Below, piece by piece: positions 24,848 through 32,298 of a stretch of DNA of 52,233 bases. Each line of letters starts with the position of its first letter. Position 1 is the stretch's first letter. Under the pieces are notes generated by a model. It worked only from the letters and a program-made list of their open reading frames with translations, searched no databases and was not told where the DNA came from. The stretch is from Pseudomonadota bacterium (lineage in GTDB: Bacteria; Pseudomonadota; Gammaproteobacteria; Steroidobacterales; Steroidobacteraceae), in assembly GCA_023391335.1 (NCBI GenBank), contig JAEWBG010000045.1:1-52233 (forward strand). The letters are read 5' to 3'. A program made the position numbers and the translations under genes.

Positions 24848-25663
24848 ATGCGCATCACTTGGCAAGACCTTCTGTGGCCCGGAAATGCCAATTCCTTTTT
24901 TGCGCGCGATCCGTTGCCGATCTTCGATCCGTTGCGTATCGAATATTCGTCTGCGAACGCATGGTGGCTGGCGGAACTAAGCCGCATCGTTTATCGACTC
25001 GGCGAATTCGAAACGCCCCAACCGTTGCGACCGCTGCGTCGTGAATTCTTAAATGCGGTTGGCCTCGAAGAGATCGGCTTGTTTGGATCGGATGAAACCG
25101 GAACAGCTGCATTGCTGATCAGAGCGCGTGGCCCAGTTGCGTTTGCAATATTGGTCTTTCGGGGTACCGAGCAAGAGATTCAGGATCTCTTGCACGACGC
25201 CGACACGTGGCCGGTACCTGCATTCGGCAACTCTGCAGCGGTGCATCGAGGTTTCAAGCGCGCACTGAATAGCGTGTGGACACCCATCGAAGCCGCACTG
25301 AAGTCGATCGATTGTCCGCTCTTTTTTACAGGCCACAGCTTGGGCGCCGCACTGGCCACGTTAGCGGCAGTGAGACGCGCACCTACCGCTCTCTATACGT
25401 TCGGTTCACCTCGAGTTGGCGATGCTCGCCTCGCCGCGAAGTTGCAGCACGTTCCGATCTATCGCGTGGTCCACGGCAAAGACATCGTGACCACCGTGCC
25501 GCCTGAAGTACTCGGCTTTCGTCATGTCGGCGAAGAACGTCACATCGGCAGTAGCGGCCTCAATGATTTCGTGTTCGATGCTAATTTGCTGTTCGATCAA
25601 CTCACGACACCGGTCAACGTGCTGGCGGATCATGCGCCGGTGAATTACGTGAATATGGTGTAA
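24848..25663 (+). CDS. Class 3 lipase family protein
   Basis: A 271-residue alpha/beta hydrolase of the fungal-lipase-like class 3 family. The oxyanion strand is FAILVFRGTEQE, the nucleophile elbow TGHSLGAALAT carries Ser164, the acid is Asp212 in HGKDIVTTVPP and the His is His262 in LADHAPVNY. It lacks a signal peptide and disulfide Cys pairs, so a cytoplasmic esterase or lipase is more likely than a secreted one. It is divergent from the SHP operon. Substrate unknown. Confidence 0.92.
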   Translation: MRITWQDLLWPGNANSFFARDPLPIFDPLRIEYSSANAWWLAELSRIVYRLGEFETPQPLRPLRREFLNAVGLEEIGLFGSDETGTAALLIRARGPVAFAILVFRGTEQEIQDLLHDADTWPVPAFGNSAAVHRGFKRALNSVWTPIEAALKSIDCPLFFTGHSLGAALATLAAVRRAPTALYTFGSPRVGDARLAAKLQHVPIYRVVHGKDIVTTVPPEVLGFRHVGEERHIGSSGLNDFVFDANLLFDQLTTPVNVLADHAPVNYVNMV

Positions 25664-25671
25664 CGGACGGA

Positions 25672-25738
25672 TCGCTACGCGATCGCGAAGGACTGACGTC
25701 GAGACGGATGCTGTCGCATCGAGAAGGACGTGCGTCGA
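25672..25738 (+). repeat. Array of four short palindromes with 6-base linkers (copy 1)
   Basis: In order: GATCGCTACGCGATC (25672-25686), linker GCGAAG, GACTGACGTC (25693-25702), linker GAGACG, GATGCTGTCGCATC (25709-25722), linker GAGAAG, GACGTGCGTC (25729-25738). All linkers are exactly six bases; palindrome arms are three to six bases with variable loops. The array begins eight bases after the lipase stop. It continues into GAGTAAGAATCAGAC, which recalls GAATCAGA in the large array at 44466-44662. Confidence 0.85.
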
Positions 25739-25929
25739 GTAAGAATCAGACAAATCAGAAAGCGTGTGCTGGCACACTGACTCCTTGCCTCGCCTTGCGG
25801 GGGAAGGTTGGGAAGGGGGCATTCTTCGGGTACGGTCCAGGTACATCATTTACTGATCAGCCTAGGTTCATCGCGTTTACACCGGTCAAATCAGCTTGTT
25901 CGATCTACTTTCGCTCCAGCCTCTGACCC
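25739..25929. other. Gap between the two facing palindrome arrays
   Basis: No gene is visible. A GC-rich stretch at about 25783-25830 (CTTGCCTCGCCTTGCGGGGG, then AAGG, GGGAAGGGGGC, CTTCGGGT) resembles the sequence following the array at 30010-30074. That one has GGCAGGCC, GGGAAGGCC, GGAAGGGGACG and CTTTGGGT in the same order, so a larger shared element is possible. Confidence 0.5.
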
Positions 25930-25992
25930 GACGAAGTCCATCCCGATGCAATGCATCCTTCTCGACGTTAGTCTTTCCCGACGCGAAGCGTC
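25930..25992 (-). repeat. Array of four short palindromes with 6-base linkers (copy 2, opposite orientation)
   Basis: On the plus strand: GACGAAGTC (25930-25938), CATCCC, GATGCAATGCATC (25945-25957), CTTCTC, GACGTTAGTC (25964-25973), TTTCCC, GACGCGAAGCGTC (25980-25992). The linkers are the reverse complements of GGGATG, GAGAAG and GGGAAA, so this array faces copy 1 across the gap between the convergent lipase and peroxidase genes. It is followed by a run of eight C at about 26014-26021. Confidence 0.85.
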
Positions 25993-26026
25993 CCACACCT
26001 GACGCTCCTGACCGCCCCCCCCAGAT

Positions 26027-27064
26027 TCAAGGCTGCGGCCGCGGCGTAGACGCAACGCTCGGCGGCAGAATCGGATACACCACCTTCGGCTGGTCGCCAG
26101 TCAAGCTCTGGAGGAACGCAACAATTTTGTCGATCTCATCATTGCTCAATTGCGCACCGAGCTGGCTCGAGCCCATCACACCGACTGCCTGCCGCAGATC
26201 CCACGCGCGGCCGGTATGAAAGTACGGTGCTGTGAGCGCGACGTTGCGTAAGCTCGGAGCGCGAAAGACGTACTCATCTGCAGCGGTCTTCGTCACCATG
26301 AAACGTCCTTTGTCTTGCGGCGGTAAGAGATCCGCACCGGGCTTTTCGACCACACCGAAAGGCGCATACATCGTGCCGCCGACGTTCATGCCGCTGTGGC
26401 ATGCAACACAGCCTTTGTTCATGAAGAGTTGCAGGCCTTCCTTTTGTGGTGCATTCAACGCGGCTGCATCGCCGCGTAGATATTTATCGAACGGAGCGTT
26501 CGGCGTGATGAGCGTCGCTTCGAACAGAGCGATGGCCTTTTGCGCGTTCGCGAGTGAGAGCGCCTTCGCCTCACCCGGGAACGCCGCCTTGAATGCCGCC
26601 ACGTAACCAGGGATTGCCGCAAGCTGCTCTTCGAGGTGTTCTTTGGGTGACGCCATCTCGACAGGATTGACCATCGGGCCACCCGCCTGCTCTTCGAGAT
26701 CTTTCGCACGGCCGTCCCAGAACTGAGCGGTGTTGAAGACAGCATTCCACACCGTCGGTGCATTGCGATCACCACGCTGCCATTTGTGACCGATGGACGT
26801 CTCCTCCGCGTCGGCGCCCGCGAGTCCGACGTTGTGACAGGAGTTGCAACTAATCGCGTGACTCGCAGACAGTCTCGGATCGAAGTAGAGCATCTTGCCG
26901 AGTTCAATTTTCGCGGGCGTCGCGGCGTTATCCGGCAACGCAGGCGCAGTGAGTGGGATCGGTTTGAACTGCTGCTGCGCCGCAGTCATTAGCTCATCAG
27001 CAGTCGCGGCCTGCGCAAGTGCGAACACGCCGATCATCATTGCTTGAACACGGAACGTACGCAT
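26027..27064 (-). CDS. Diheme cytochrome c peroxidase/MauG family protein
   Basis: A 345-residue periplasmic protein with signal peptide (ending ATA near 22) and two heme c sites, CNSCH (73-77) and CVACH (219-223). Also present are the domain-junction segment NAPTVWNAVFNTAQFWDGRA and APSLRNVALTAPYFHTGRAW, typical of bacterial cytochrome c peroxidases that reduce hydrogen peroxide with electrons from small cytochromes. ATG 27064 has AAGGAG six bases upstream. The C-terminal tail is Pro-rich. Confidence 0.92.
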   Translation of the reverse strand: MRTFRVQAMMIGVFALAQAATADELMTAAQQQFKPIPLTAPALPDNAATPAKIELGKMLYFDPRLSASHAISCNSCHNVGLAGADAEETSIGHKWQRGDRNAPTVWNAVFNTAQFWDGRAKDLEEQAGGPMVNPVEMASPKEHLEEQLAAIPGYVAAFKAAFPGEAKALSLANAQKAIALFEATLITPNAPFDKYLRGDAAALNAPQKEGLQLFMNKGCVACHSGMNVGGTMYAPFGVVEKPGADLLPPQDKGRFMVTKTAADEYVFRAPSLRNVALTAPYFHTGRAWDLRQAVGVMGSSQLGAQLSNDEIDKIVAFLQSLTGDQPKVVYPILPPSVASTPRPQP

Positions 27065-27357
27065 GGTGGCTCCTTGTCTTCGGCCCAACGTCACCGCCGT
27101 AGAATTCCACTGACCTCGAATGCCGAGCGATTCGCGGTTCCACGGAGCCGACACGTGACATCCGAGGGATGACGGACGGGATTCGAGCCACGAAATGATC
27201 GCTGAGAAGAAGATTTCACACAGAGGGCACGGAGGATACGGAGGTCACGGAGGCCCAGACGCAACACAAAGCGCGCAGAGACACGGTGAGTAAGTAAGAG
27301 CGCGCGTAGCGCTCGCCCGCAGCGGCTTGCTTGCGGAAGGCTACCTTGCCGACGAAC
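27065..27357. repeat. Intergenic region with dispersed repeat fragments
   Basis: No gene is visible. At about 27216-27270 there is TTTCACACAGAGGGCACGGA, then GGATACGGAGGTCACGGAGG, a near-tandem GGAGG-NACGGAGG pattern. At 27324-27350 GGCTTGCTTGCGGAAGGCTA, then CCTTGCC, is closely related to two copies in the 44951-45060 region, and ends next to the ClC channel stop codon. Confidence 0.55.
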
Positions 27358-29112
27358 CTACTTCGGATACGTCAACCTATCCTGCACCGCCAACAACAGA
27401 TCATGCCTCGACACTTCACCGAGCAAGGTGTTGCGCCACTGATCGGGAGTCACCGGCAGAATCGTCACGCCTTCGCGAAGGAATCCATCGAGAGCGGTGC
27501 AAAGCGGCATGTCGGGCGTAAGAGTGAATGTCACGCGTTCAGCCACGCTCTCGATCGGCAGCGTCGCAGAGATTTCCTTGCGTTCTAAGCGCGCGAGGAT
27601 TTTGCGCGGGTCCAGCCAGCCGACGATCTCGTCCTCATCTGTGACATACAACCGCTCAATCGGCCGCTTTGGTAGCTTCGCTAGTGCATCGCCGATGCTG
27701 ACATCGCGCGCTGCGGTCGCAATCGCCGGCTTCACCAGAGCAGCGACGGTCTTCAGCCGCCAATCCTCCTGATCCGTAGCCTCCAGCGTGCGAGTGAGCG
27801 ATGCGTGATAAATCGACTCGCCGCCGCGATACACCTTGGCGGTGTAGTGCGCGATCACGCACGACAGCATCAGAGGTAATGCCATATCGTAGTCGAGCGT
27901 CATCTCGAAGATCATCAGCATCGAGGTAAGCGGTGCATGCGTAGTTGCGGCGAGAAACCCGCCCATGCCGATCAACGCATATGCAGCCGGCGTCGAGACG
28001 ATGGTCGGCAGCAACGAGTGCAATCCGTCTCCCACAAGCGTTCCGATGGCAGCGCCAATGAAGAGAGTCGGAGTGAAGACACCGCCGACCGCGCCCGAGC
28101 CCACCGTCGAGGATGTCGCAAAGACTTTTGCCACTAGCACGACTGCCAGCCAAGCGCTGAGCACTTGCCCTTGCAGAATATCGCCGACAACGCTGTAACC
28201 GTTGCCCCACACCTGCGGTACGGCGATCGAGGTAATACCGACGAGCAATCCACCGAGACCGAGCGTCCAGTAAGGAGCCCAGTTCAGCTTTACGAAGCAA
28301 CGCTTACTGAAATCGAGCAAGCCCAAGAATAGCGGCGCGAGATGACCCAGCAATACGCCGAGCAGCGCATAGAACACCAGTTCCCAATTGGAGACGAACA
28401 CGACGTGCGGAACATCGAACACCGGCCCGTATCCGAGAAAGCGATGAATCGTAGCGCTCGCGACGACCGACGATACGACGAGCGGCCCGAAACTCTCCAT
28501 CGCAATCGAACCGAGCACGATTTCCGAAATGAACAATGCGCCTGAGATCGGCGCGTTGTATGCAGCAGCGATACCGGCGGCCCCACCGCACGCAACCATC
28601 AACCGCAGTCTCGGTACCGGTGCGCGTGCCAATGTTCCGAGTTTGGACCCTAACGCTGCGGCCAATTGCACCATCGGACCTTCGCGGCCGATCGATCCTC
28701 CCGATGCAATGCTCAACAGAGATGACAGACACTTAAGCAGCGTCCCGCGCAAACCGACGTGTCCATCCCCAAGCAGCACCGCTTCCATGTAATCGACCGC
28801 CCGCGCTGCCGTAAATGCTCGACCTGCGACATGCAGTACCCATCCTGCCAACAACCCACCGACTGTCGGCACCAACATGCGGTACCACCACACCAAGCTC
28901 TCTGCGGCATGAACTAGGCTGCCCGACTCACCCGTGAACAAGTGCTCGAGCATGCGCGCCGCTTCGCGGAATACCACGCTGGCCAGCGCGCCGCAGAACC
29001 CCACCAAAGCCGCCCAAAATACGACGCCTACGAGCTCTTCGTGTCCAAGCAAGATCAGCCGTAAGCGCGTGAATAGCGACAACGGCACGCGCACAAGCTT
29101 TTCTACTTCCAT
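27358..29112 (-). CDS. ClC-type chloride channel/transporter with CBS domain pair
   Basis: A 584-residue membrane protein. The ClC selectivity motifs are visible: SGGSIGREGPMVQ with the gating Glu near residue 143, and GSGAVGGVFTPTLFIGA near residue 345. About ten or more hydrophobic helices precede a cytoplasmic C-terminus (about 445-584) with two CBS-like segments (VSIGDALAKLPKRPIERLYV, TPDMPLCTALDGFLREGVTI). Bacterial members move chloride either passively or in exchange for protons; CBS domains often sense adenine nucleotides. ClcB-type is likely. The start is ATG 29112. Confidence 0.92.
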   Translation of the reverse strand: MEVEKLVRVPLSLFTRLRLILLGHEELVGVVFWAALVGFCGALASVVFREAARMLEHLFTGESGSLVHAAESLVWWYRMLVPTVGGLLAGWVLHVAGRAFTAARAVDYMEAVLLGDGHVGLRGTLLKCLSSLLSIASGGSIGREGPMVQLAAALGSKLGTLARAPVPRLRLMVACGGAAGIAAAYNAPISGALFISEIVLGSIAMESFGPLVVSSVVASATIHRFLGYGPVFDVPHVVFVSNWELVFYALLGVLLGHLAPLFLGLLDFSKRCFVKLNWAPYWTLGLGGLLVGITSIAVPQVWGNGYSVVGDILQGQVLSAWLAVVLVAKVFATSSTVGSGAVGGVFTPTLFIGAAIGTLVGDGLHSLLPTIVSTPAAYALIGMGGFLAATTHAPLTSMLMIFEMTLDYDMALPLMLSCVIAHYTAKVYRGGESIYHASLTRTLEATDQEDWRLKTVAALVKPAIATAARDVSIGDALAKLPKRPIERLYVTDEDEIVGWLDPRKILARLERKEISATLPIESVAERVTFTLTPDMPLCTALDGFLREGVTILPVTPDQWRNTLLGEVSRHDLLLAVQDRLTYPK

Positions 29113-29259
29113 CGGGACCTGACTACATTCGCATCACGATCCCTCAAGGATACCGGCAAATCCACCGTCGCCGGGAACCGCAGCGTGAGGATATGTCGAG
29201 TCAGGAGTTGGATGCGCCATCGCCTGGGACTAGGGCCGAAGGCCAAGGCAATGCTTCTC

Positions 29260-29296
29260 GACTGCAAAGCAGTCTTTCCCGGCGTCAGTCCTTCAC
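29260..29296 (-). repeat. Short palindrome array overlapping the methyltransferase stop (copy 3)
   Basis: On the plus strand: GACTGCAAAGCAGTC (29260-29274), TTTCCC, GGCGTCAGTC (29281-29290, one base off a GACGTCAGTC unit), CTTCAC. The linkers are reverse complements of GGGAAA and GTGAAG, preceded by CTTCTC. The last unit supplies the methyltransferase's final codons and TGA stop (GTGAAGGACTGA on the minus strand), so the gene ends inside the array. Confidence 0.75.
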
Positions 29297-29941
29297 GATC
29301 TGAGTCAGCAGCGCCACATTGGCGCACGGGATCGTGCATGCCCAGCGAAAGCGATCCGCGACCTTTCGCAATGTCAGCTCGCGGTAGAACACCACGTGAG
29401 TCGGATCGCGGCGATAGTGCCAACGTTGGAAGTCGATCGAATCGGTCAAGAAACGCGTCATGATCGCAAGGACACCGCCTGACTTTAGCATCGCGTTCAG
29501 TTTCGCGAATTCTTGGAACGGGCGATGAAAGTGCTCGATCACTTCGGAGCACGTGATGAAATCGTACTGCCTGGCGAGCGCATCGGCATCGGGATAAAAC
29601 AACGGATCATAGAGAGCGAGGTGATGCCCGGCTTCTCGCAGCATCGCCGCGAGTGCTGAGTCTGGACCACAACCGTAGTCCAGCCCGTGACTGCCCGGAC
29701 GCAACCGTGCCAACAACGCCTTGGCGATCGGTTCGAGGTACTTGCGATAGCCCACATCGTCCGCATCGTTTCGATGCAGCAGATAAATCGAACGCTCTTC
29801 ATCGGCACTCGGCAACATCGTCGGATCCAAGAACGTCGCCTCGCACGATTCGCAACGCCAATACGACCGATTGTCGAACGACGCGAAGTGGCGTGAATCA
29901 ATCGATTCGCAAACTGGACAGGGGAAGAGTTGGTTCTCCAC
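29285..29941 (-). CDS. SAM-dependent methyltransferase with N-terminal zinc-ribbon-like motif
   Basis: A class I methyltransferase of about 218 residues. It starts with two CxxC pairs (FPCPVCESID, YWRCESCEATF) like a small zinc ribbon. The SAM-binding motif I is GLDYGCGPDSALAAML, then CSEVIEHFHRPFQEF and a post-core DPTHVVFYRE. No ATG is available: GTG 29941, TTG 29947 or TTG 30109 could start it. The longest form would translate the palindrome array at 30010-30074 into a Ser/Phe/Pro-rich N-terminus. The substrate is not evident; similar zinc-ribbon methyltransferases act on small molecules or sugars. Confidence 0.75.
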   Translation of the reverse strand: MENQLFPCPVCESIDSRHFASFDNRSYWRCESCEATFLDPTMLPSADEERSIYLLHRNDADDVGYRKYLEPIAKALLARLRPGSHGLDYGCGPDSALAAMLREAGHHLALYDPLFYPDADALARQYDFITCSEVIEHFHRPFQEFAKLNAMLKSGGVLAIMTRFLTDSIDFQRWHYRRDPTHVVFYRELTLRKVADRFRWACTIPCANVALLTQIVKD

Positions 29942-30009
29942 GAACAACGCATGAAACAGTGGAAGTGCGCGAGCATAGCTCGCCTGCGCCGTCCGAGGTG
30001 GGAAGGACG

Positions 30010-30074
30010 GATCGCTGCGATCGGGAAAGACTGACGTCGGGAAGGACTGCTTTGCAGTCGAGAAGGACTTCGTC
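30010..30074 (+). repeat. Array of four short palindromes with 6-base linkers (copy 4)
   Basis: In order: GATCGCTGCGATC (30010-30022), GGGAAA, GACTGACGTC (30029-30038), GGGAAG, GACTGCTTTGCAGTC (30045-30059), GAGAAG, GACTTCGTC (30066-30074), then GGGACAGAA. The third unit is the same palindrome as in copy 3 on the other side of the methyltransferase, and the second is identical to a unit in copy 1. It lies upstream of, or within the extreme 5' end of, the methyltransferase frame. Confidence 0.85.
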
Positions 30075-30266
30075 GGGACAGAAACATTCCAGAGGAGCCG
30101 AAGAGGCAAGCGCTCACGCGCAGGCAGGCCTAACGGAGGGAAGGCCAGGAAGGGGACGTTTCTTTGGGTTGACGGTTGTGAGTTGTCGGTCGGCAGGAAG
30201 ACCAGAGCCGAGCGCCAGTTTACACACCTCGCACTTCACGCGCGAAGTGCAGACCCTAAGAATCTT
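30075..30266. other. Non-coding stretch with GC-rich repeat fragments
   Basis: No gene is supported. The sequence has GCGCAGGCAGGCC, GGAGGGAAGGCC and GGAAGGGGACG blocks followed by GGTTGACGGTTGTGAGTTGT. The last recurs imperfectly near 30463-30480 as GGTTGTGAGTTGTCGGTTGG. Confidence 0.5.
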
Positions 30267-30426
30267 TTGACAGGATTTACAAGATGAACTGGATGTATGA
30301 AAACAAGAATAGATCTCTGAGGTCCGGTCATCCTGTCAATCCTGTTCATCCTGTCCAATCTTCTCTTCTCCAGTGCAGAACGAAGAAACTTAGACGGGAT
30401 TAACAGGATGAACGGGATGTATGAAA
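30267..30426. repeat. CATCCTGTCAATCCTGTTCATCCTGT inverted elements
   Basis: Left arm TTGACAGGATTTACAAGATG then GGATGTATGAAAAC (30267-30305) faces right arm CATCCTGTCAATCCTGTTCA then TCCTGTCCAA (30329-30358). A further left-arm-like block GACGGGATTAACAGGATGAA then CGGGATGTATGAAAG follows at 30394-30427. The related elements at 8996-9080 and 44752-44873 show this is a dispersed hairpin family. The region to 30574 also contains a CTCATCAC tandem run and no gene. Confidence 0.8.
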
Positions 30427-30574
30427 GGAAGCACAGATCGCTCAGCTCCAATCATCTGAGGGTTGTGAGTTGTCGGTTGGCAAGAAGAGCCGATTGCGAG
30501 TTGCGCATCGCACTTCACGCGCATCGCGCTTTCGCTCCATCACCTCATCACCTCATCACTTCTTTTTCTGCGGC

Positions 30575-31021
30575 CTACCGCTTGTTCAATCGAACCACTT
30601 CAACGCCGCGAGCGAGCTGTTCCACCAGCGTCGCCGGGAACGCAGACTTGCTGACATACGCATCCGCTCCCGCACCCATACCGAGCCGTTGCTCTTCCGC
30701 GGAATCGAGAGACGAAAAGAGCACGATGAAGATGCGGTGATGAGCATAACGGCGGCGCAGTTCAGCAATAAGATCGATTCCATCTGCATCTTCGAGTACA
30801 CGATCGACGATTGCGATCGGAAACACGATCGCCTCCATCGCTTGGCGCGCTTCTGCCGCTGAGCTGACAAGAACAGTGTCGAACCGCTGCCGAGACAATT
30901 CGAGCTCCAGGAGTTTTCGCATCGCCGGATCGTCTTCTACGATAAGAACCGACGGACGCGACCGATCTGTGGTGCTGTTTGTAACTGCCGATGATGCTTG
31001 CTCGCTAAATTCGAATGGCAA
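30575..31021 (-). CDS. Single-domain response regulator
   Basis: A 148-residue protein made almost entirely of a receiver domain (SVLIVEDDPAMRK at 24-36, phosphoacceptor Asp73 in IAIVDRVLEDADG, Lys in AYVSKSAFP). It has no output domain, so it acts through protein contacts or as a phosphate sink. A TTG start at 31021 is chosen because CAGGAG stands seven bases upstream. No cognate kinase is adjacent; the HWE kinase at 38913-42317 is a candidate but has its own receiver. Confidence 0.85.
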   Translation of the reverse strand: MPFEFSEQASSAVTNSTTDRSRPSVLIVEDDPAMRKLLELELSRQRFDTVLVSSAAEARQAMEAIVFPIAIVDRVLEDADGIDLIAELRRRYAHHRIFIVLFSSLDSAEEQRLGMGAGADAYVSKSAFPATLVEQLARGVEVVRLNKR

Positions 31022-31140
31022 GGACCGCTCCTGATGGCACGACTAACCGAGTGACCCAGAATCGACTGGTTCGCGCATATTGAGCCGACTGAAAGTCGAT
31101 TGTTCAACCAAGCGGCCGCGCCAAATCCCCTCGCAGAGTT

Positions 31141-31161
31141 AAGCCCTATTCCTTAGGGCTT
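31141..31161 (-). terminator. Candidate terminator hairpin after cyoD
   Basis: AAGCCCT (31141-31147) and AGGGCTT (31155-31161) are perfect 7-base arms around ATTCCTT. On the minus strand the hairpin follows the cyo operon by about 45 bases and is trailed by TTAACTC, a weak T run. It is the best candidate end of the oxidase transcript before the single-domain regulator. Confidence 0.45.
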
Positions 31162-31204
31162 CGTCTCATTGGAGATCCGCTGATCACCGCACCAAGCACG
31201 CCTT

Positions 31205-31606
31205 TCAAAATGGTTGCTCCATCGGCATCAGGTTGTGGCTCAAGTGATGCATGATCCAGATCGATCCCGCCACGATCAGAAACACGACCATCACCCCAAA
31301 CGCGAGCGCGAGCACGTTATTGGTATTGTCGGGGCCGGTGGTGATGTGTAGGAAGAACACCAGGTGGACGCCCATCTGCGCGATAGCCAGGACGATGAGC
31401 GCAACCGGGATGGCGGGCGCGTAGACGACATTCGATCCGGCCAACAGGAACGCTGCCACGGTGAGAACGATCGAGAATGCGAGCCCCACATTGGCATTGC
31501 GAATCCAGTGACCGATCTCCTCCGGCGGTTCATCGCCCGGCGCATGATCCTCGTGCTCCGGAACATCGCCTTGATACAGGTCCGGATCCAATTCGTGCGT
31601 GCTCAT
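31205..31606 (-). CDS. cyoD: Cytochrome bo3 ubiquinol oxidase subunit IV
   Basis: A 133-residue membrane protein with three transmembrane helices and the conserved VVYAPAIPVALIVLAIAQMG then VHLVFFLHI segment of CyoD. It assists assembly and copper-site formation of subunit I in the quinol oxidase. ATG 31606 overlaps the cyoC stop by four bases. It is the last gene of the cyoABCD operon; no cyoE (heme O synthase) follows in this window. Confidence 0.95.
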   Translation of the reverse strand: MSTHELDPDLYQGDVPEHEDHAPGDEPPEEIGHWIRNANVGLAFSIVLTVAAFLLAGSNVVYAPAIPVALIVLAIAQMGVHLVFFLHITTGPDNTNNVLALAFGVMVVFLIVAGSIWIMHHLSHNLMPMEQPF

Positions 31607-32298
31607 GCGCGGCTCCCGATGAGGTAAACGATCGTGAAGATGCCGATCCAAACGATGTCGAGCGCGTGCCAGAAGAGATTGAAGCAAATCAGTCGATGCA
31701 CGATCTCGCGCCGAAATCCCTTGACCTGCACTTGCGCCACCATCGTGGCGAGCCACATTCCGCCGACGGTCACATGCGCACCGTGGAGACCCACCAGCCC
31801 GAAGAACGCGGTTAGCATGCCGCTTCGTTGCGGCGTGATGCCTCTACTCGCAAGTTCGATGAACTCCTGCAGTTCCAGCAGCACGAAGCCGAGCCCCAAA
31901 AGCCCGGTGATCAACAGAAATATCTGCGTCCAAAGCAGATTTCGCGCATTCGTCGCCGCGAAACCGAGCATGCAGGTGTAACTCGAGAGAAGCAGCAGGC
32001 CGGTTTCGAATGCAACGCGTCGCAGATCGACGATGTCGACGATCGTCGGACCGCCGGCAGTCGCATCTCTTTGCACGGCAAACGCGGCGAAGAAGCACGC
32101 GAAAATGACGATGTCGCTGAGCAGAAAAATCCAAAAGCCGTAGCCGACGATGATGCGCTTCGTTGCAGGGCCGGTGGCTCCGTGACCCGCACCTTGAACC
32201 GGTTCGCCGGCGACATGCGCGCGATGACCTAACCCGTACGGATCTTCACGAACCCGACGCAGCGCCTCTAAGCTTGCAGGCAGACCTCGTTCGCTCAC
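31603..32298 (-). CDS. cyoC: Cytochrome bo3 ubiquinol oxidase subunit III
   Basis: A 231-residue subunit with five hydrophobic helices and the family segments YGFWIFLLSDIVIFACFFAA, FETGLLLLSSYTCMLG and FFGLVGLHGAHVTVGGMWL. The start is GTG 32298, overlapping the cyoB stop by four bases (GTGA); GAGG lies just upstream. The open frame extends to 32415 but the extra part is the cyoB C-terminus in another frame. Confidence 0.95.
   Translation of the reverse strand: MSERGLPASLEALRRVREDPYGLGHRAHVAGEPVQGAGHGATGPATKRIIVGYGFWIFLLSDIVIFACFFAAFAVQRDATAGGPTIVDIVDLRRVAFETGLLLLSSYTCMLGFAATNARNLLWTQIFLLITGLLGLGFVLLELQEFIELASRGITPQRSGMLTAFFGLVGLHGAHVTVGGMWLATMVAQVQVKGFRREIVHRLICFNLFWHALDIVWIGIFTIVYLIGSRA

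Noticed and set aside
30010..30109. Start of the methyltransferase at TTG 30109
   Set aside because: It would translate the palindrome array into a Ser/Phe/Pro-rich leader with no conserved residues. A later GTG or TTG is more likely, although it cannot be excluded.
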